Source: UBA6522 sp965221035
Lineage (GTDB): Bacteria; Pseudomonadota; Gammaproteobacteria; Steroidobacterales; Rariloculaceae
NCBI GenBank assembly: GCA_965221035.1
Contig: OZ244860.1
Span: 806,001-870,000 of the forward strand
Direction: 5' to 3'
DNA length: 64,000 nt
Of the stretch, positions 8,350-16,760 are shown piece after piece (the first letter of the stretch is position 1; the number at the start of each line of letters is the position of its first letter). Below the pieces are notes generated by a model. The model was not told the DNA's origin. It ran no database searches and worked only from the letters and a program-made list of their open reading frames with translations. The translations under genes and the position numbers were made by a program.

Positions 8350-10911
8350 TCAAACCTTGCGCTCGACTTCCGTCCGTTCGTAGCACTCGATCTGATCGCC
8401 CACCTTGACGTCGTTGTAATTCCTGACGCCGATACCGCACTCGGTTCCGGCCCGCACCTCGTTCACGTCGTCCTTGAAGCGGCGAAGCGATTCCAGCTCT
8501 CCCTCGTAGATCACCACGTTGTCCCGCAGAACCCGGATCGGCTTGTTGCGCCCCACGTGGCCGTCCACAACGAGACATCCGGCGATGTTGCCGAATTTCG
8601 GTGAACGGAATATGTCGCGGACTTCCGCGAGGCCGACGATCCGCTCCTTGATTTCCGGCGCCTGCAGGCCGCCGACCGCCGCCTTCACGTCGTCGATGGC
8701 TTCATAGATGATGCTGTAGTAACGCACGTCCACGCCGGTTTCCTTCAGCGCTTCCCGCGCCGAGGCGTCCGCGCGGACATTGAAGGCGATGACGATGGCG
8801 TCGGACGCCGCCGCCAACTGTATGTCCGATTCGGTTATGGCGCCGACGCCGCTGTAGTTGATCCGGACCTGAACGTCGGAGGTGGCGACCTGTTCCAGCG
8901 CTTCCCGGATCGCCTCGGCGCTGCCGTGCACATCGGCCTTGATGAGCAACTGCACGGACTCCATTTCGCCCTCGGCCATCTGACTGAAGACGTCGTCGAG
9001 CTTGACCGCCTGCCGCTGCGCCAGCTTGACGTCCCGTGTCTTGGTGCGGCGCATGGCGGCAACTTCCCGCGCCTTGCGTTCATTCGCCACCACCAGCATG
9101 TCGTCACCGGCCAGCGGCGTGCCGGAGAGCCCGACCACCACAGCGGGAGAAGACGGCCCGGCTTCCGAGATCGGCGCACCGGCCTCGTCGAACATGGCAC
9201 GAACCCGGCCGTATTCCTGACCCGCCAGCACCATGTCGCCCAGCTTCAACCGGCCCTGGCTGACCAGAACCGTGGCCACCGCGCCACGACCCCGCTCCAG
9301 ACTGGATTCGAGCACGGCACCGGAGGCGGGCCCGGTTTGGGGTGCCTGGAAGTCGAGCACTTCGGCCTGCAGAAGGATCGAGTCCAGCAATTCATCGATC
9401 CCGGCGCCGGTCATGGCGGAAACATCCACAAACAGGTGTTCGCCGCCCCATGCTTCGGGAATCACTTCAATCTTCGAGAGCTCCTGTCGAACACGCTCCG
9501 GGTTGGCATCTTCGCGGTCGATCTTGTTGACGGCGACCACGAGCGGAACACCAGCCGCCTTGGCATGCTTGACCGCCTCTTCGGTCTGCGGCATGACGCC
9601 GTCGTCCGCGGCCACCACCAGCACGACGATGTCCGTCACCTGGGCGCCGCGGGCGCGCATCGCGGTGAACGCGGCGTGCCCGGGGGTGTCGAGGAAGGTC
9701 ACCCGGCCCTTGTCCGTCGCCACCGAATAGGCGCCGATGTGCTGCGTGATGCCGCCGGCCTCGCCGGCCGCCACGCGGGTCCGGCGAATGTGGTCCAGCA
9801 GCGAGGTCTTGCCGTGATCGACGTGGCCCATCACGGTCACCACGGGTGGACGCGACTGGAGCTGGGACTCTCCGGTCGCCTTCACCAGCGATTCGAGCAG
9901 CTGATCTTCCAGCGCCGATTCCGTGATCGGTTTGGCGGTGTGGCCCATTTCCTCAACGACCAGTATCGCGGTGTCCTGGTCGATGACCTGATTGATGGTC
10001 ACCATCATCCCCATGTTCATGAGCGACTTGATGACTTCGCTGGACTTGACGGCCATCCTCTGCGCCAGGTCGCCGACGGTGACGGTGTCGCCGATCGCCA
10101 CCTCACGCACCACGGGAGCGGTAGGTTTCTCGAAGCCATGCTGGCTCTCGACACTCAGATGCACCGGCCGGCGGCGCGGCCGTTTCCGCCGCCGCCGGGC
10201 GGCGGTCCCCGGCGCGACGTGCAGCGTGCTGCCAGTTGCCGGTTTCGCCGCCTGGCGCGCGCGCCGCATGTCCATTTTTGCCTGAGCGACCTTCTCCTGC
10301 GCTTCCCGTTCCTTGTTGCGACGCTCCTCCTCGGCCTTGCGGCGGGCCTCCTCGTCCTTGCGCCGCCTGCTTTCGGTCTCCGCCTGCCGCTTGGCCTCAA
10401 GTTCCTGCTGCTCGCGTTCAAGACGGAGCCGGGACTCTTCCGCCGCCTTCCTGGCTTCCTCGGCGGCCTGGCGCTCGCGTTCCTCGCGTTCCTCACGTTC
10501 CGCCCGGGCGAGCTTTTCGGCGTCGGCACGCTGGCGCTCCAACTCGGCCGTGCGCTGGGCATCCAGCTCTTCCTGCTGCTTGCGGGCCCGTTCTTCCAGC
10601 ACGTCGCGCTTGATATAGGTGCGTTTTCGGCGTACTTCCACACTCACGGTCCGCGAACGGCCCAGACCGCCGGGCAGCCTGATTTCGCTTTGCGACTTGC
10701 GCTTGAGCGTGATCTTGCGGGGCGCGGAGCCACCGGCATCCTTGCGTCCGTGGGCGCGGCGCAGATGGGTCAGCAGTTCGAGCTTGGCGTCGTCGCTGAT
10801 GGTGTCGTCAGCCCCCGACACGTCGATGCCCGCCTCTCCCAACTGGGACAACAGGCGCTCCACCGGGACCTTCAGGACCTCAGCAAACTGTGTAACCGTT
10901 ACATCCGCCAT
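8350..10911 (-). CDS. infB: Translation initiation factor IF-2
   Basis: IF-2 is the GTPase that brings initiator tRNA to the ribosome and promotes subunit joining. The 853-residue protein begins with the IF2 N-terminal helical motif (VTQFAEVLKVPVERLL). A very charged Glu/Arg/Ala-rich linker of about 150 residues follows. The G domain has G1 GHVDHGKT near residue 360, then DTPGHAAF and NKID, followed by domains II to IV. ATG 10911 is chosen because GGAG lies six bases upstream and the product starts as in relatives; the reading frame extends 12 codons further without support. It follows nusA by 19 bases. Confidence 0.97.
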   Translation of the reverse strand: MADVTVTQFAEVLKVPVERLLSQLGEAGIDVSGADDTISDDAKLELLTHLRRAHGRKDAGGSAPRKITLKRKSQSEIRLPGGLGRSRTVSVEVRRKRTYIKRDVLEERARKQQEELDAQRTAELERQRADAEKLARAEREEREERERQAAEEARKAAEESRLRLEREQQELEAKRQAETESRRRKDEEARRKAEEERRNKEREAQEKVAQAKMDMRRARQAAKPATGSTLHVAPGTAARRRRKRPRRRPVHLSVESQHGFEKPTAPVVREVAIGDTVTVGDLAQRMAVKSSEVIKSLMNMGMMVTINQVIDQDTAILVVEEMGHTAKPITESALEDQLLESLVKATGESQLQSRPPVVTVMGHVDHGKTSLLDHIRRTRVAAGEAGGITQHIGAYSVATDKGRVTFLDTPGHAAFTAMRARGAQVTDIVVLVVAADDGVMPQTEEAVKHAKAAGVPLVVAVNKIDREDANPERVRQELSKIEVIPEAWGGEHLFVDVSAMTGAGIDELLDSILLQAEVLDFQAPQTGPASGAVLESSLERGRGAVATVLVSQGRLKLGDMVLAGQEYGRVRAMFDEAGAPISEAGPSSPAVVVGLSGTPLAGDDMLVVANERKAREVAAMRRTKTRDVKLAQRQAVKLDDVFSQMAEGEMESVQLLIKADVHGSAEAIREALEQVATSDVQVRINYSGVGAITESDIQLAAASDAIVIAFNVRADASAREALKETGVDVRYYSIIYEAIDDVKAAVGGLQAPEIKERIVGLAEVRDIFRSPKFGNIAGCLVVDGHVGRNKPIRVLRDNVVIYEGELESLRRFKDDVNEVRAGTECGIGVRNYNDVKVGDQIECYERTEVERKV

Positions 10912-10930
10912 ACGGTTCTCCCGGGATCCC

Positions 10931-12427
10931 TTACTCTTCCCCTTCAAACCAGTGGGCGCGCGCCGCCATGATCAGCGTCGCCGCCCGATCGGGTTCCAGG
11001 GACTCTATGTCCTCCAGGTCGTCCACCGCCTGTTCGGCCAGGTCCTCCCTGGTGACGATGCCCCGGCTTGCCAACTGGAACGCCAGCCGGCGGTCCATGC
11101 CGTCGAGCTCCAGCAAGTCGTCCGCGGGCTCGGACTGGTCCAGGACCTCTTCGGTGACGATGGCCTGCGTAATCAGCACATCCCTGGCCCGCGCCCTGAG
11201 CTCGGTGACGATCTCCTCGTTGAACTCCTCGATCGATATCAGTTCGTTTGCCGGCACGTAGGCCACTTCCTCCAGGGACGAAAAGCCTTCCTGCACCAGG
11301 ATCGAGGCCACGACTTCGTCCACATCCAGCTCGGTCATGAACTTCTCCAGCAGCTCCCGGGCCTCCTGCTCGCTCTTCTCCTCGGCGTCGGTCTCGGTCA
11401 TCACGTTGAGTTCCCAGCCCGTCAGTTCGCTCGCCAGGCGAATGTTCTGCCCGCCGCGCCCGATGGCCTGGGAGAGCTTCTCCTCGTCGACGGCGATATC
11501 CATGCTGTGGGCTTCCTCGTCCATGACAATGCTCACCACATCCGCCGGCGACATGGCATTGATGACGAACTGGGCCGGGCTTTCGTCGTACAGGATGATG
11601 TCGACCCGCTCCCCGGCCAGTTCGTTGGATACGGCCTGCACGCGCGAGCCCCGCATGCCGACGCAGGCGCCGACGGGATCGATCCGCGAGTCGTTGCTCC
11701 GAACCGCGATCTTGGCCCTCAGACCCGGATCTCTCGCCGCCCCGATGATGTCGATCAGCCCCTGGCCCACCTCGGGCACCTCGAGATTGAACAGTTCGAT
11801 CAGAAACTCCGACGAGGTGCGGGTCATGAACAGCTGCGGACCGCGCGGCTCCGGGCGTACTTCGCGAAGCATGCCCTTGACGCGATCCTGGGGCTTGATG
11901 GGCTCCCGGGGGATCAGGTCCTCACGCGCCAGGAATCCCTCCGCGTTGCCTCCGAGATCCACATAGGCGCCATTGCGGTCCACCCGCTTGACGATGCCGC
12001 CGACCAATTCGCCTGCCCGGTCTTCATAGTCTTCGATGACCTGCTTGCGTTCGGCCTCGCGAACCTTCTGCACGATGACCTGCTTGGCGGTCTGCGCGGC
12101 GATCCTGCCGAACTCCACCGACTCCATGGGCACTTCCACGTATTCCCCGGGCTGAGCGTCCGAATCAACGTCGATCGCGTCCTCCAGCCTCAATTCCCGA
12201 AGCGGCTCCTCCAGTTCGTCGGAGTCGTCCGCAAACACCATCCAGCGCCTGAAGGTTTCGTACTCGCCGCTCGTCCGGTCGATGGAAACGCGGACATCGA
12301 TGTCCTCGCCGTGCTTCTTTCGAGATGCGGAGGCGAGTGCGGCTTCGATGGCCTCGAAGATGATCTCCTTGTCCATCCCCTTTTCGTTGGACACCGCATC
12401 GGCCACCATCAGGATCTCTTTGCTCAT
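10931..12427 (-). CDS. nusA: Transcription termination/antitermination factor NusA
   Basis: NusA binds RNA polymerase, modulates pausing and intrinsic termination, and takes part in antitermination of rRNA operons. The 498-residue product has the N-terminal polymerase-binding domain (KEILMVADAVSNEKG), an S1 domain, two KH domains (SRVQAVSNELAGERVDI and QAIGRGGQNIRLASELTG), and two acidic C-terminal repeats as in gammaproteobacterial NusA. ATG 12427 gives the expected N terminus. Two terminator hairpins lie ahead of the operon, which makes feedback control by NusA itself possible. Confidence 0.97.
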   Translation of the reverse strand: MSKEILMVADAVSNEKGMDKEIIFEAIEAALASASRKKHGEDIDVRVSIDRTSGEYETFRRWMVFADDSDELEEPLRELRLEDAIDVDSDAQPGEYVEVPMESVEFGRIAAQTAKQVIVQKVREAERKQVIEDYEDRAGELVGGIVKRVDRNGAYVDLGGNAEGFLAREDLIPREPIKPQDRVKGMLREVRPEPRGPQLFMTRTSSEFLIELFNLEVPEVGQGLIDIIGAARDPGLRAKIAVRSNDSRIDPVGACVGMRGSRVQAVSNELAGERVDIILYDESPAQFVINAMSPADVVSIVMDEEAHSMDIAVDEEKLSQAIGRGGQNIRLASELTGWELNVMTETDAEEKSEQEARELLEKFMTELDVDEVVASILVQEGFSSLEEVAYVPANELISIEEFNEEIVTELRARARDVLITQAIVTEEVLDQSEPADDLLELDGMDRRLAFQLASRGIVTREDLAEQAVDDLEDIESLEPDRAATLIMAARAHWFEGEE

Positions 12428-12452
12428 CGCCCGGCCTTCTCCACCAACTGCA

Positions 12453-12911
12453 TCACAGATCCGAAACCAGTCTCGCGGAGGCGATCTCCGCCGGTCGCAA
12501 CCGCCAGATCTCGCCATCGACGTCCATCATGATCGATTCTTCGCGAATGCCCAGCAAACGACCGTTCAGCAGGCGACGGCTGCGCGCCGTTTCCTTCAGG
12601 CGCACCTTCGCCCGGCAGTCGCGGAAGCGTCGGAAATGTTCAAGCGTGCGCAACGGACGGTCCAGTCCCGGGGACGAGACTTCAAGAACGTAACGGCCGG
12701 GAAGCGGATCCTCCACATCGAGAAAGGCGCCAAGCTGCCTGCTGACGAGTTCGCAGTCGGAGAGATTCACGCCTTCCTCCTTGTCGATGAATACACGCAA
12801 CAGGCCCTGACGGCCGACGCGCACGTCCAGATCCACCAACTCATAGCCGAGCGCCTCCACCGGAGGCTCCAGCAGTTCGATGAGTCGCCGCTTGCGAGTC
12901 GCGTGATCCAT
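12453..12911 (-). CDS. rimP: Ribosome maturation factor RimP
   Basis: RimP helps assemble the 30S subunit. The 152-residue product has the family pattern: EPPVEALGYELVDLDV, the VSSPGLDRPL motif and a C-terminal SH3-like domain. ATG 12911 is preferred, with GAGGGAA just upstream. The frame also stays open to an ATG at 12980 that has its own good GGAGGG site. That longer form would, however, translate through a terminator hairpin and add about 23 residues unlike the family. It heads the nusA-infB operon. Confidence 0.94.
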   Translation of the reverse strand: MDHATRKRRLIELLEPPVEALGYELVDLDVRVGRQGLLRVFIDKEEGVNLSDCELVSRQLGAFLDVEDPLPGRYVLEVSSPGLDRPLRTLEHFRRFRDCRAKVRLKETARSRRLLNGRLLGIREESIMMDVDGEIWRLRPAEIASARLVSDL

Positions 12912-12945
12912 TTCCCTCAGCAGGTACAAATTTCCCCAGGCGGGT

Positions 12946-12969
12946 ACAAAAAATGGGCCTGCGGCCCAT
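12946..12969 (-). terminator. Terminator or attenuator hairpin 34 bases before rimP
   Basis: On the minus strand ATGGGCC-GCA-GGCCCAT is followed directly by six T. It lies between any upstream promoter and the rimP start, so transcripts of the operon must read through it. Confidence 0.7.
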
Positions 12970-13017
12970 TGATTTTCCATCGCCCTCCGCAATGTGCCGG
13001 GTCGGCGGCGCCAAACA

Positions 13018-13040
13018 AAAGGCCCCGCACGGGGCCTTCC
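13018..13040 (-). terminator. Second terminator hairpin upstream of rimP
   Basis: AAGGCCCCG-TGC-GGGGCCTT read on the minus strand is followed by TTGTTTGG. It could end the molybdenum-hydroxylase transcript or be part of the rimP leader. Confidence 0.65.
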
Positions 13041-13274
13041 AAAAAAGGCGCTACCTTAAAAAAGCACACCAACTAGTTGAATATCAAGCCAAACAACCAG
13101 CGATAAAACGTTTGACATCCCGCCAAATCCAGCGGCATTGTACCGTAATTCCTGCGCTGGGGATAGACTGGCGTGGGACTGGCATGGGAGCTGCTAAAGG
13201 CATGGGAGGCGCTCCGCGCCAGCCGGCGGCGACAGGCCGCCAAGGCGGCATTGGACGACGATCCGACCGGCCGA

Positions 13275-15515
13275 CTATGCCCGCAGCGCGGCGAGCACCC
13301 GTGCCGGCGTCAACGGAATATGGCGCAGGCGCGCACCCGTCAACGCGAACACGGCATTGGCGAGCGCCGCCGCGGTCGATGCGAGCCCGGTCTCACCGAT
13401 CCCGGTGGGCGGATTGTTGGTTGAAATCGCCCTGACCCGGATGTTCGGCAGCTCGTGCATCCGCATCACCGGATGGTCCTGGAAATTGTTCTGCCGGACC
13501 TGGCCGCCAGTGATGTCGATTCGCTCGCGCAGCGCGCTGCTGATCCCGAAAACGACGTTGCCCTCCAGCTGTGCTTCCGAATTGCCGGGTTGCAGCAGAT
13601 AACCCGCATCCGCCGCCAGCCAGAAGTTGTGCACGTTCACCACGCCGTTGGACTCGTCCACCGAGACTTCGGCGATGCCCGCCGCGATGGTGGCGCTATA
13701 ACCCGCCAACGCCAGTCCCAAGGCGGTACCGTCCCTCGGGCGGGTCCAGTCGGCCATTTCGGCGACAGCTTCCAGCACGGCCTGCGCCCGTGGTTCGTCG
13801 CTGCAAAGCCGCAGGCGATACTCCAGCGGGTCCGAACCATACAACGCGGCCAGTTCGTCGATGAAACACTCGGAGGCAAACTTGGTGTAGCTGGTCGCCA
13901 CGCCGCGCCACGCGCACACCCTGGAACAACGCTCGGTGTAAATATGCTCCGCCCTGAAATTGGGGATGTCGTAGTAGGCGCTCTCCGCTCCCAGCATGGC
14001 GATGACGTCGCGGCCGGCCGAAACCTCCCAGCGGGGCGGATTCATGTACTCAAGCACCTTGGGCGCCGCGACCCGGTGATTCCACGCGACCACGCGGCCG
14101 TCCTCGTCAAGCCCGGCGCGTACGCGCTGGGCGGCGGCATTTCTGAACGCGCCGTCCTTGAGGTCGTCCTCCCGCGTCCAGATGACCTTGACCGGCTTGC
14201 CCACGGCCCTGGACACCAGCAGCGCGTCCTCGACATAACGTTGCCGGCGAAGCGTGCGCCGGCCGAAGCCGCCGCCGATCTGCATCGGGTGCAGGGTAAT
14301 CCTGTCGGGCGTGGTTCCCAGAAACTCCGCGGCACCCAGTATGGAGAGGCTCTGAGTCTGCGTGCTCACCCAGATCTCCGCCGCCTGGCCGTCCTCGGTG
14401 ACGTGCGCCGTCGCGCTCATGGGCTCCATCTGGGCGTGGTACGCCGGGTCGCTTCGATAGGTGGCCTCGACGATCCGCGCCGCGCCCTCCATCGCCGCCG
14501 CGACGTCACCCGCTTCCCGCCAGGCGGTGCCCGCCTGTTCAAGGTCTTCCGCCTGCGCCACGCAGGCTTGCAGATCGGCTTCCGTGTCGGCCTCGCGAAA
14601 CCGTGAGGTCTCGCTCCACGTCACGTCGAGCGCCTCCTTGCCCCATTTGCTCGCCTCATAGCTGTCGGCGACCACCGCTACACCCCAGGGCAGGGGAACG
14701 ACGTCGGTGACGCCGTCGACCGCCAGCGCCGCGGTGTCGTCGATCGACACAGGCTCTTCGTCTTCCACGGGAGCCCTCAGCACCGACGCGTACACCATGC
14801 CGGGCACCTGGGCGTCGATGCCGAATTCGGCGCTGCCATCGGACTTCGAGAGCATGTCCCTCCTGGGGATGTCCCTGCCGAGATAGCGGTGCTCTCCGTA
14901 GGCCTTCAGTTCATCGTCGCCGACTTCGGGCAGGTCCTCCGGCAGTTCGGTGAACGCCACGATTTCGCCATAGCTCAAGCGATTTCCCGACGCCGGGTGG
15001 ACCACCACGCTCGGCTCGGTGACGAGTTCTCCCACGGCTACGCCCCAGTGGGCCGCCGCCGACTGCAACAGCAACTTGCGGGCCTGCGCGCCGGCCCTGC
15101 GGAGGGGTTCGAAATAGGCCCGCACGGTTGCGCTGCCCGCGGTATAGAGCATGTTCTGAAAGAACGGATTGCCAAAGGCTTCGTCGTGGAATGCCACGGT
15201 CTCGACCTTGACCTTGTCCCAGTCCGCGTCGAGTTCATCGGCGAGTATCAGCGGCAACGCCGTGGAGGATCCCTGGCCCATTTCCGTGGCCGGATACTGG
15301 ATGGTGACGGTGTCGTCGGCGCCGAGCGTCACCCAGATATTCGGCGTGAGGTCCGCGGAATCACCGCCTGCAGACGGCCCAGTCGGGGTGGCCCTATCCG
15401 AATTGCAGGCCCCGATCAGGCCGGTCGAGCCGACCACCAGGGTGATGCCACCGACGCCCTGCAGGAATTCCCGGCGGCTGGGAGTGCGGGTGCCGGGTGC
15501 TCCCGTGGTCTTCAC
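13275..15515 (-). CDS. Molybdopterin-binding large subunit of an isoquinoline 1-oxidoreductase (IorB)-like hydroxylase, Tat lipoprotein
   Basis: This is the large subunit of a xanthine-oxidase-family molybdenum hydroxylase, which adds oxygen from water to an aromatic N-heterocycle or an aldehyde. The 746-residue product begins with a twin-arginine signal (SRREFLQ) followed by a lipobox-like LIGAC, so export and membrane anchoring are likely. Cofactor-binding motifs include GGGFGRR near residue 400, and the C-terminal GIGETGLAS carries the catalytic Glu. The GTG start lies one base after the small-subunit stop, so the two are coupled. IorB-type rather than xanthine dehydrogenase is inferred from the fused, single large chain and the Tat signal. 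The true substrate is unknown. Confidence 0.87.
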   Translation of the reverse strand: MKTTGAPGTRTPSRREFLQGVGGITLVVGSTGLIGACNSDRATPTGPSAGGDSADLTPNIWVTLGADDTVTIQYPATEMGQGSSTALPLILADELDADWDKVKVETVAFHDEAFGNPFFQNMLYTAGSATVRAYFEPLRRAGAQARKLLLQSAAAHWGVAVGELVTEPSVVVHPASGNRLSYGEIVAFTELPEDLPEVGDDELKAYGEHRYLGRDIPRRDMLSKSDGSAEFGIDAQVPGMVYASVLRAPVEDEEPVSIDDTAALAVDGVTDVVPLPWGVAVVADSYEASKWGKEALDVTWSETSRFREADTEADLQACVAQAEDLEQAGTAWREAGDVAAAMEGAARIVEATYRSDPAYHAQMEPMSATAHVTEDGQAAEIWVSTQTQSLSILGAAEFLGTTPDRITLHPMQIGGGFGRRTLRRQRYVEDALLVSRAVGKPVKVIWTREDDLKDGAFRNAAAQRVRAGLDEDGRVVAWNHRVAAPKVLEYMNPPRWEVSAGRDVIAMLGAESAYYDIPNFRAEHIYTERCSRVCAWRGVATSYTKFASECFIDELAALYGSDPLEYRLRLCSDEPRAQAVLEAVAEMADWTRPRDGTALGLALAGYSATIAAGIAEVSVDESNGVVNVHNFWLAADAGYLLQPGNSEAQLEGNVVFGISSALRERIDITGGQVRQNNFQDHPVMRMHELPNIRVRAISTNNPPTGIGETGLASTAAALANAVFALTGARLRHIPLTPARVLAALRA

Positions 15516-15516
15516 C

Positions 15517-15969
15517 TCAGACCTCCTCCGCGGCGCGTTCGATGGCCCTGATGATGCGGCTGTAGGTACCGCAACGGCAGAGAATGGTGCTCATGTGGGC
15601 CACGATCTCCTCACGGGTCGGATTGGAATTCGTCGCCAGCAGGTCCGCCGCGCGCATGATCTGGCCGGACTGGCAATAGCCGCACTGGGGCACCTCCTCT
15701 TCCACCCAGGCCCGTTGCAGCGGGTGATCGGAATCCGGCGACAGTCCCTCGATGGTGGTGATCTCGCGGCCCTCGATGGCGGATACCGGGGTCAGGCAGG
15801 AGTAGGTCGAAGCGCCGTCCACATGCACCGTGCACGCGCCGCACTGCCCGATACCGCAGCCGAACTTGGTCCCGGTGTGCTTGAGGTGCTCCCGGATCAC
15901 CCACAGCAAGGGTGTCCTGGGGTCGGCGTCCACCTCGACTGCCTGTCCGTTGAGCGAAAAACTGGCCAT
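15517..15969 (-). CDS. [2Fe-2S] small subunit of the molybdenum hydroxylase (IorA-like)
   Basis: This 150-residue ferredoxin-like subunit passes electrons from the molybdenum site. It has a plant-type [2Fe-2S] cluster motif (CGIGQCGACTVHVDG plus a following Cys) and the second cluster motif (CGYCQSGQ and CRCGTY) typical of the family. The ATG at 15969 has GAGGAAA upstream. It has no signal peptide of its own, so it would have to be exported together with the Tat-signal large subunit. No cytochrome or FAD subunit lies next to it. Substrate unknown. Confidence 0.9.
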   Translation of the reverse strand: MASFSLNGQAVEVDADPRTPLLWVIREHLKHTGTKFGCGIGQCGACTVHVDGASTYSCLTPVSAIEGREITTIEGLSPDSDHPLQRAWVEEEVPQCGYCQSGQIMRAADLLATNSNPTREEIVAHMSTILCRCGTYSRIIRAIERAAEEV

Positions 15970-16058
15970 GAAGATTTCCTCGGATTCAACAGCGCGATGC
16001 CAAGCCTGGGGTTGTAGGTTAACCACCGCCGGCCGGGAATTCCAGCGGACCGGAACCT

Positions 16059-16691
16059 TCATCCCCCGGCCAGCGCGCAGCGGTAGTGATGCCAGACCAG
16101 GCGGGCCGCCACCGCCCGCCACGGGCGCCAGCGCGCGCCGGTTCGCGCCAACTCCGCGGTATCGGTTCCCGGCAAGAGGTCCTCGATGCCCCGCTGGAGC
16201 GCCAGATCGCCGGGCGCCCAAACATCGATACGCTTCAACGCCGACATCAGGTAGATGGCAGCGCTCCACGGTCCGATACCCGGCTGCGCACACAGCGTTT
16301 CGATGGCCTCCTTGTCGGGCATCCTGGCCAATCCGGCGATGGACAGGCGCCGCTCCCCCACGGCACCGGCAAGCTCATGGCAGTAACGGGCCTTCTGGCG
16401 GCTCAGCCCAAGTGACCGCAAACCATCCATTCCGGCGCCGTGCACCCGGCGGGCCGTCAACCCTCCCAGCGAGTCGCGCACCCTCCGCGCCAGGGTATTC
16501 GCGGCGGCCACGGAAATCTGTTGTTCAAGGATGATGCGAAACAGGGATTCGATGCCTGCGCCGCGGCACCAGAACCCGGGCATCCCCCAACGACCCAGTA
16601 TCCCGTCCAGTTCGGGGAACCGCGACGCCAGAATTTCCGCATAGCGCGGAAAGGTTCTCGCGTCGAGGGCACCGTAGGGTTGCGCCTTCAC
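16059..16691 (-). CDS. DNA-3-methyladenine glycosylase II-type enzyme (AlkA family)
   Basis: AlkA-type glycosylases remove alkylated bases from DNA. The 210-residue product has the helix-hairpin-helix segment LCAQPGIGPWSAAIYLM followed by the conserved catalytic Asp region (DVWAPGDLALQ). The conserved N-terminal segment ESLFRIILEQQISVAAA precedes it. It is shorter than E. coli AlkA and lacks the extra N-terminal domain, as in many single-domain relatives. The start is GTG 16691 with no strong ribosome site. It lies between the binding-protein gene and the hydroxylase genes on the same strand but has no obvious link to catabolism. Confidence 0.88.
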   Translation of the reverse strand: MKAQPYGALDARTFPRYAEILASRFPELDGILGRWGMPGFWCRGAGIESLFRIILEQQISVAAANTLARRVRDSLGGLTARRVHGAGMDGLRSLGLSRQKARYCHELAGAVGERRLSIAGLARMPDKEAIETLCAQPGIGPWSAAIYLMSALKRIDVWAPGDLALQRGIEDLLPGTDTAELARTGARWRPWRAVAARLVWHHYRCALAGG

Positions 16692-16760
16692 TTCAGGCCG
16701 ATACCGCGCAACCGGCGCGCCGGATTCGCGGTCCTCCCGCGCCTGCGCCAGCGGATGCGG

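Larger units (their letters stand above)
12912..13274 (-). other. Non-coding leader between the hydroxylase gene and rimP
   Basis: This 363-base stretch holds no credible protein or tRNA gene. It contains two terminator hairpins that act on minus-strand transcripts (12946-12969 and 13018-13040) and an AT-rich middle part (about 13041-13150). A possible -10 box TACAAT lies at 13137-13142 on the minus strand, without a clear -35. It probably ends the upstream transcript and contains the promoter and control region of the rimP operon. In E. coli initiator tRNA metY lies at this place; here that tRNA is absent. Confidence 0.6.

Noticed and set aside
8926..10971. Plus-strand reading frame opposite infB
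   Set aside because: infB is clear on the other strand; the antisense frame has no recognisable domain.
13275..15515. Xanthine dehydrogenase as the name of the molybdenum hydroxylase
   Set aside because: The Tat signal, the single large chain and the separate two-cluster small subunit without an FAD subunit fit the IorAB-type group better.
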